From NCBI GenBank assembly GCA_964580965.1, contig CAZOLZ010000033.1:1-27342 (forward strand): a stretch of DNA of 27,342 bases. Reading direction: 5' to 3'. The notes under the pieces were generated by a model. The model searched no databases, was not told where the DNA came from, and saw only the letters and a list, made by a program, of their open reading frames with translations. This document shows, in pieces, positions 23,757 to 27,342 of the stretch (its first letter is position 1; every line of letters starts with the position of its first letter). This DNA comes from CAIUKX01 sp964580965 (GTDB taxonomy: Bacteria > Bacteroidota > Bacteroidia > Flavobacteriales_D > Crocinitomicaceae). Made by a program: the position numbers and the translations under genes.

Positions 23757-23818
23757 ATTATTTAAAATATTAATTTGAAAAAGATTAAAAAGGAATTAAA
23801 ATTTTGTATGTAATGGTT

Positions 23819-24310
23819 TTATTTAAAACTTTTTAGATTAAGGGTGTTACACCAATCTCTAATTGCTTGTCTATCCGAGTTACTAATTGCGCTATGGTCA
23901 AAATCTGTTGCATTTTCAAATGGTGGAGGCATAACCAATTCATCCAATGGGTAATTTTCATAATGTTGTGTACATTGTGGGCGATGACAAGATGTACAAG
24001 AGTTTTGAATATTGGTCGTTTTTGGTTTTTTCCATGCCTGACCTACAACTGAGTATTGAGATGAGCCTGTAATAGGAACCAATAATTCAGAAGTATCTTC
24101 AGGGTTTTTCAACTGATCTACAGCAGGTGTATGTATAAATGGATTTGCCATATGGCAATCTGTACAATTAAACTCTTGAGTGAGTTGTGAGGGATTTCCC
24201 CATAATTCGTTATAGTTTGCATCTCCTGGTTTTGGAACCGATGTGTTTGAGGGGTCAAAATTGTCAATTTCAAAAAAAACATGTTTCACCTGTTGAGAAT
24301 TTATATCCAA
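23819..24310 (-). CDS. C-terminal part of diheme c-type lipoprotein (frame-shifted gene)
   Basis: This frame carries both heme sites of the gene whose N-terminus lies at 24270-24677. In this frame CTDCH is at 49-53 and CTSCH at 105-109, with a conserved tail (ENYPLDELVMPPPFENATDFDH). The nominal start here is an artefact. The residues before FFEIDNF overlap the first frame, and the genuine join is at the T run 24272-24279. Removing one T gives a continuous 285-residue protein. The tail is almost identical to the paralogue at 26901-27342, where the frame is intact, which shows what the ancestral sequence was. It is the last gene of the heme operon. Covalent c-type heme implies a location outside the cytoplasm. 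Confidence 0.8.
   Translation of the reverse strand: MDINSQQVKHVFFEIDNFDPSNTSVPKPGDANYNELWGNPSQLTQEFNCTDCHMANPFIHTPAVDQLKNPEDTSELLVPITGSSQYSVVGQAWKKPKTTNIQNSCTSCHRPQCTQHYENYPLDELVMPPPFENATDFDHSAISNSDRQAIRDWCNTLNLKSFK
23962..23995. repeat. 34-nt block identical to 27035-27068 (paralogue copy 1)
   Basis: This block in the second-heme region of the downstream diheme gene is identical to 27035-27068 in the paralogue. The flanks are similar but diverged, so it marks an intragenomic duplication. Confidence 0.85.
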
Positions 24311-24677
24311 TTACTCCTAGTCCACTACCTCTAAAAAAGGTTATAAAAACTACATCACTATTCTCTGTACCATCAAGATTTAAGCCTTTATAACGGCCAA
24401 TTCTATTTCCAGGCTCGCATGGAGCATTAAAAGCAAAAGGGTTATCACAATCATTCGAGTTATTGCTTGGTTGACTAATATGAACTCCATTTTTCGTCAT
24501 AGGAATTTCAATTGCTTCATCATATTTAAATTCAGGAAGTGGTCCCAAAACTGATTCACATTCATAAGCATACTCAACTGCTGTACTTTGAACAACCGTA
24601 ATATTATGAGCTCCTTTTTTACATGCTTGAAAAAAAGATGTCATAAGTAGTAATATTATGATTTTATGAATTCTCAT
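24270..24677 (-). CDS. N-terminal part of diheme c-type lipoprotein (frame-shifted gene)
   Basis: The 135-residue frame starts with a lipoprotein signal (LLMTSFFQAC, Cys19), so the protein would be anchored in a membrane. The mature part has ECESVLGPLPEFKYDEAIEIP and a beta-rich stretch ending GVIGYKFSTGETCFF. It then hits TGA directly after a run of eight T. With seven T the frame continues as CFFEIDNFDPSN into the heme part at 23819-24310. Whether this N-terminal piece is made alone is unknown. It starts 10 nt after the barrel gene ends, within the same operon. Confidence 0.8.
   Translation of the reverse strand: MRIHKIIILLLMTSFFQACKKGAHNITVVQSTAVEYAYECESVLGPLPEFKYDEAIEIPMTKNGVHISQPSNNSNDCDNPFAFNAPCEPGNRIGRYKGLNLDGTENSDVVFITFFRGSGLGVIGYKFSTGETCFF
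24272..24279 (-). repeat. T8 homopolymer tract at the frameshift
   Basis: Eight consecutive A on the plus strand (T on the coding strand) sit exactly where the reading frame breaks. Loss of one base restores one long frame. Such a tract is prone to replication or transcription slippage and to sequencing error. Confidence 0.9.
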
Positions 24678-24687
24678 CTTTTATAAA

Positions 24688-25605
24688 TTAAAATACCCTA
24701 ACAATGTTAAAGCCAAAAGAAATGTCTCCTTTAGTCCAATCCCCCAATGTTTCAGTTAAAAAAGCAGCATCATTACTTGCTCTTGAATTTGTAAATAACA
24801 ATTGAAATACATGACCTCCAGTTTCAATATCTATCCCTACAGAAAGAGGGTTTCTGTAAAGTGAATTTTTACTTTTACTAAAATTATAGCCATAGTCTAA
24901 ATTAAAACTGATACGTTTTGTGAACTTATATCTACCTCCAATTGCAAGGATGTATTGATTCCATGGTTCTGTTAAGAATCCTAATGGTCTTATTGGAGGT
25001 ATGGAGGTTTTTGCATATTTTAAATCGATCAAATTCTGACGAACATAAATAGGAGCTAACTCAATAGAAAGTTTTTCTGAAAAACCTCTTGATATTAATA
25101 TTTGGGTTGAATATGCAAAACGATCTAAAAATAAGAGTCCTGGGTATGTATTTTTGTTTAATAAGGTGTTTACATCCACACTATTGTATAAAACAAGGTT
25201 TACACGTCGATTATTTGATTGTTTTAAAAGACTTAATTTTGAAGTTGCTGAATAGGTCTTTTCATAACTATCTCTACTAATCCCTAACTGAAGTCTATCA
25301 CTTATACCATAAATAAACAGAATTTTAGTATTTGCTTGATCTAGTCCATATAACTCCTTAATCCCACTTTTGATACTACCAAAACGATGGGCTACAACCA
25401 TATAAAAGTCTTTTTTTGCAACCATTTTGGTAGACTGTAAGTTACAAATCTGAAGAGCTTTAAAAGCTGGATTTTCAAAAACGACTTCTTGTTCTGATAT
25501 ACTGTCTAATTCATCAAGTAAATCATTTTCTTGAGTATTGGCAAAATTACAAACAACTGAAATTGCTAGTGCTAAAAAATATTTTAATCTTGAATAATAG
25601 TGCAT
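24688..25605 (-). CDS. DUF5777-type outer-membrane beta-barrel protein
   Basis: The 305-residue protein has a signal peptide (about 1-24), then the DUF5777 hallmark region LQICNLQSTKMVAKKDFYMVVAHRFGSI (about 51-78), in which a short strand precedes HRFG. The rest consists of amphipathic strands (YGISDRLQLGISRD, FSEKLSIELAPIYVRQ, RISFNLDYGYNFS) ending in FGFNIVRVF, a C-terminal aromatic residue as expected of an outer-membrane barrel. It overlaps the OB-fold gene by 22 nt and is 10 nt from the diheme gene, so it is in the heme operon. Family function is not established. Linkage with c-type cytochromes and YceI suggests a redox or transport role across the outer membrane (inference). Confidence 0.82.
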   Translation of the reverse strand: MHYYSRLKYFLALAISVVCNFANTQENDLLDELDSISEQEVVFENPAFKALQICNLQSTKMVAKKDFYMVVAHRFGSIKSGIKELYGLDQANTKILFIYGISDRLQLGISRDSYEKTYSATSKLSLLKQSNNRRVNLVLYNSVDVNTLLNKNTYPGLLFLDRFAYSTQILISRGFSEKLSIELAPIYVRQNLIDLKYAKTSIPPIRPLGFLTEPWNQYILAIGGRYKFTKRISFNLDYGYNFSKSKNSLYRNPLSVGIDIETGGHVFQLLFTNSRASNDAAFLTETLGDWTKGDISFGFNIVRVF

Positions 25606-25985
25606 TGATTTAATTTTATTTCCATTAATAAATCGTCGAATCCTTCAACTTTTCCTTTAATTTGAATTTCTTTATTGATAAAATTCAAGTTTAAATCTGT
25701 TTTTTGCTCAAATTGACAATAAATACTTTCGTTAAGTATGATTCCGTTGTCATCTATTTCTGTTATTTCTCCTTTAATTTGTACAACTTTATTAGTCCAA
25801 CTTTTAAGGTTTTCTGTCACTAAAAATTTAAATTCATTAGCTTGTCCTTTAAAATCTGTTTTTAAATCCCTTGCTTTAACTGGTTCAGAGAAGGTATAGG
25901 TGTAAAAAGAGTAAGCACCAATTACAAAAAGAACAGTTGATGTGAAAAAGATGATTTTGAATTTATTTTTTTTCAATAAGTTCAT
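25584..25985 (-). CDS. membrane-anchored OB-fold (tRNA_anti-like) protein
   Basis: The 133-residue protein has an N-terminal membrane anchor (about 10-30, after KKNKFK). The OB-like domain contains the strands KVVQIKGEITEIDDNGIILNE and KEIQIKGKVEGFDDLLMEIKLNQC, two similar beta units that resemble the 'tRNA_anti-like' OB-fold group. Despite that name such exported forms probably do not bind tRNA. A similar fold is used by heme chaperones and small-ligand carriers. It overlaps the YceI gene by 23 nt and the barrel gene by 22 nt, which points to tightly coupled synthesis of the three. Its periplasmic side would face the barrel's inner end. Confidence 0.72.
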   Translation of the reverse strand: MNLLKKNKFKIIFFTSTVLFVIGAYSFYTYTFSEPVKARDLKTDFKGQANEFKFLVTENLKSWTNKVVQIKGEITEIDDNGIILNESIYCQFEQKTDLNLNFINKEIQIKGKVEGFDDLLMEIKLNQCTIIQD

Positions 25986-26508
25986 ATAGAATTTTTATTT
26001 GAATTTGTTTAGAAATTTTTTCCTCAACAATAGAGGGGATTTCTATATTAAAGTCTTCAGGTTTTATTTTGAAACTTGTTTTTAGAATTAATTTTCTATT
26101 GACTTCTTTAATGTTGACTTTTGATGATACCCTTTTTTCTTTACCTCTAATGGTTAGTGTTCCATTTAAATTAAACTCATTTGTATCATTTAATTTGTTT
26201 TTAGAGAAATTTTCAATTTTACCTTTAAATAAACCTTTAGGGTACAGGCTACTTTCCATATAATTCTCGTTAAAGTGTTCTTGCATTAGTGCATTTTCAA
26301 ACTCGAAAGAAGCAATAAAAATTTGTGCTACTATGTCACCATTTTCACTATCAAGAATAACCGTGGAGCTTTTATTTGTAGCTTCTATTGGTTCAAAAGT
26401 TTTTTCGGTAGCTTTAAATTCAGTAATCCCTGATCTTGTATAGTATTTTTGAGCATTACAATAAATACCTACCATTAATAAAATGATTGTCAATTTAAAT
26501 GTTGTCAT
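25963..26508 (-). CDS. YceI-family periplasmic protein
   Basis: The 181-residue protein has a signal peptide (1-19, ending in NAQ) and a lipocalin-like barrel with the YceI features: SGITEFKATEKTFEPIEATN, a central GDIVAQIFIASFEFENALMQEHFNENYME and the LNGTLTIRGKEKRVSSKVNI strand pair. Members bind polyisoprenoid or quinone-like lipids in the periplasm. Its place next to c-type cytochrome genes fits a quinone- or lipid-carrier role, as proposed for other YceI proteins, but ligand binding cannot be shown here. It is 10 nt from the monoheme gene and overlaps the OB-fold gene. Confidence 0.88.
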   Translation of the reverse strand: MTTFKLTIILLMVGIYCNAQKYYTRSGITEFKATEKTFEPIEATNKSSTVILDSENGDIVAQIFIASFEFENALMQEHFNENYMESSLYPKGLFKGKIENFSKNKLNDTNEFNLNGTLTIRGKEKRVSSKVNIKEVNRKLILKTSFKIKPEDFNIEIPSIVEEKISKQIQIKILYELIEKK

Positions 26509-26518
26509 AATTTATTTG

Positions 26519-26884
26519 TTATTCTAAATATCCATTTTGAACCCATTTATCAAAGATTGCCCTTGTACCTTCAGGCATTAAGCCACTTGTGGGCATTGGG
26601 TTCGAAACATCATTAATTCTTTGTAATAAAGTTCCATTTTCAGTTGAATTTCGAACTTGATTATAATTTTCAAGCAGTAGGTTTCCTTGTGGGTTATTTC
26701 CTGAATGACAATTCAAACAATTGGTAGAAACTATTGATTCAATATGTGTTGTGTATCTTACTGTATCGTTTGTTAAAGTGTTATTTGAAATTTCTTCTTC
26801 AGGAATAAACCCTTTTGTACAACTTGTTGTTATAATTATTCCAATTAGTACTAGGGTATTTAAAATAATTCTATTGTTATTCAT
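26519..26884 (-). CDS. monoheme c-type cytochrome lipoprotein
   Basis: The 121-residue protein has a lipoprotein signal (IIITTSC, Cys22), a spacer, and then a short cytochrome domain with the heme motif CLNCH (56-60). The Met-containing NPMP (96-99) and GLMP (101-104) segments supply the likely sixth iron ligand (Met97 or Met103). The end, FDKWVQNGYLE, is the usual C-terminal helix. The spacing NCLNCHSGNNPQGNLLLENYNQV is common in Bacteroidota cytochromes found next to YceI and DUF5777 genes. It lies 10 nt before YceI and 16 nt after the intact diheme gene, so it shares their operon and probably passes electrons within the same membrane complex. Confidence 0.88.
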   Translation of the reverse strand: MNNNRIILNTLVLIGIIITTSCTKGFIPEEEISNNTLTNDTVRYTTHIESIVSTNCLNCHSGNNPQGNLLLENYNQVRNSTENGTLLQRINDVSNPMPTSGLMPEGTRAIFDKWVQNGYLE

Positions 26885-26900
26885 AATGATATTCTTTAAT

Positions 26901-27342
26901 TTATTTTAAATTCAATGTTTGACACCAATCTCTTACAGCTTGTCTATCTTCATTTGATATATTACTGTGATCAAAATCAGTAGCGTTTTCAAATGGAGGA
27001 GGCATTACCAATTCATCCAAAGGATAATTTTCAAAATGTTGTGTACATTGTGGGCGATGACAAGATGTGCAAGAGTTGTTTATAGTATTTGTTGTGATTG
27101 GCTGTTGAAACTCTCTACCAACAATGGAGTAAGCTTCTTTTCCTGTTATAGGAACCAATAGTTTAGAAGAATCATTATGCATTTTTAATTGGTCAACAGC
27201 CGGTGAATGTAAAAAAGGACCAGCTTGATGACAATTCATACATTTATCTGCAGCAACTATTTGAGGAGCTTGCCAAGAATCAGTATATCCATTTTCACTT
27301 GGAATGGGAATACTGTCACTCTCTACATCAACTCCTGTAGAG
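26901..27342 (-). CDS. diheme c-type protein, paralogue of 23819-24677 (5' end outside window)
   Basis: The frame is open to the window edge. The Met at 27239 is internal and splits the first heme motif, which reads CMNCH in the full frame (DKCMNCHQAGPF). The second motif is CTSCH. Between them VDQLK...LLVPITG is shared with the downstream paralogue, as is the tail CTQHFENYPLDELVMPPPF. About 147 residues are visible. The N-terminus, probably with a lipoprotein signal as in the paralogue, lies outside the window. It is the first gene of the operon within the window, 16 nt before the monoheme gene. Met residues in MPPPF could serve as iron ligands. I do not know a named family for it. Confidence 0.85.
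   Translation of the reverse strand, partial: STGVDVESDSIPIPSENGYTDSWQAPQIVAADKCMNCHQAGPFLHSPAVDQLKMHNDSSKLLVPITGKEAYSIVGREFQQPITTNTINNSCTSCHRPQCTQHFENYPLDELVMPPPFENATDFDHSNISNEDRQAVRDWCQTLNLK
27035..27068. repeat. 34-nt block identical to 23962-23995 (paralogue copy 2)
   Basis: This is the second copy of the identical block, in the upstream diheme gene. It encodes part of the CTSCHRPQCTQH region. Confidence 0.85.

Noticed and set aside
23867..24052. Plus-strand frames at 23867-24052 and 26967-27161 that look alike
   Set aside because: They are antisense shadows of the two paralogous diheme genes; their similarity simply reflects the duplicated coding sequence.
1..27342. CRISPR arrays, insertion sequences, prophage genes or rRNA
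   Set aside because: I saw no regularly spaced repeats, transposase or integrase motifs, or rRNA-like sequence on either strand.

Overview
The window looks like chromosomal DNA of a Bacteroidota bacterium, most likely a Flavobacteriales member (Crocinitomicaceae/Cryomorphaceae-like; this placement is inference). The base composition is strongly AT-rich. Promoters follow the Bacteroidota -33/-7 pattern (TTG, about 19 nt, TAnnTTTG) rather than the E. coli pattern. Shine-Dalgarno sites are scarce. The genes include lineage markers such as an OstA-like LPS protein, a DUF5777 barrel, a DUF1343 (NamZ-type) protein and many secreted or lipid-anchored proteins.

Region by region. (1) 1-1500: the 3' end of an unknown gene, a putative lipoprotein, and a tRNA-Val(UAC) with its own consensus promoter and a strong terminator. 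(2) 1574-5884, minus strand: a compact cluster nhaA > exbB > exbD > tonB-like > folC, combining sodium/proton exchange, a TonB energy-transduction system and folate synthesis. A perfect hairpin separates it from an amino-acid dehydrogenase gene (5978-7207). A small secreted protein follows (7372-7800). (3) 7938-12291, plus strand: gmhA (LPS heptose), a Fur-family regulator, a STAS protein, purA and an OstA-like protein, the last four tightly packed. (4) 12288-16023, minus strand: a WYL regulator overlapping a conserved 475-residue protein of unknown function, then a DUF1343/NamZ-type protein. (5) 16010-19935, plus strand: an FtsX/LolC-type permease with a large extra periplasmic insertion, then a Na/phosphate cotransporter carrying an N-terminal fibronectin-like domain. 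(6) 19989-23693, minus strand: a DUF2007/zinc-ribbon protein, a lipoprotein esterase, a decayed beta-lactamase-family C-terminus that the gene calls miss, a small barrel protein, a small protein with weak alkyltransferase-like features, and a membrane protein with a PadR regulator that has a clear operator and promoter. (7) 23819-27342, minus strand: a tight operon of c-type heme lipoproteins, a YceI protein, an OB-fold protein and a DUF5777 barrel.

The most interesting part is region 7. Two paralogous diheme lipoproteins bracket a monoheme lipoprotein, a YceI isoprenoid-binding protein, an OB-fold protein and an outer-membrane barrel. The layout suggests a cell-envelope redox module. The downstream diheme gene is interrupted by a one-base frameshift at a run of eight T residues. 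That could be decay, a sequencing error, or slippage that makes two products.
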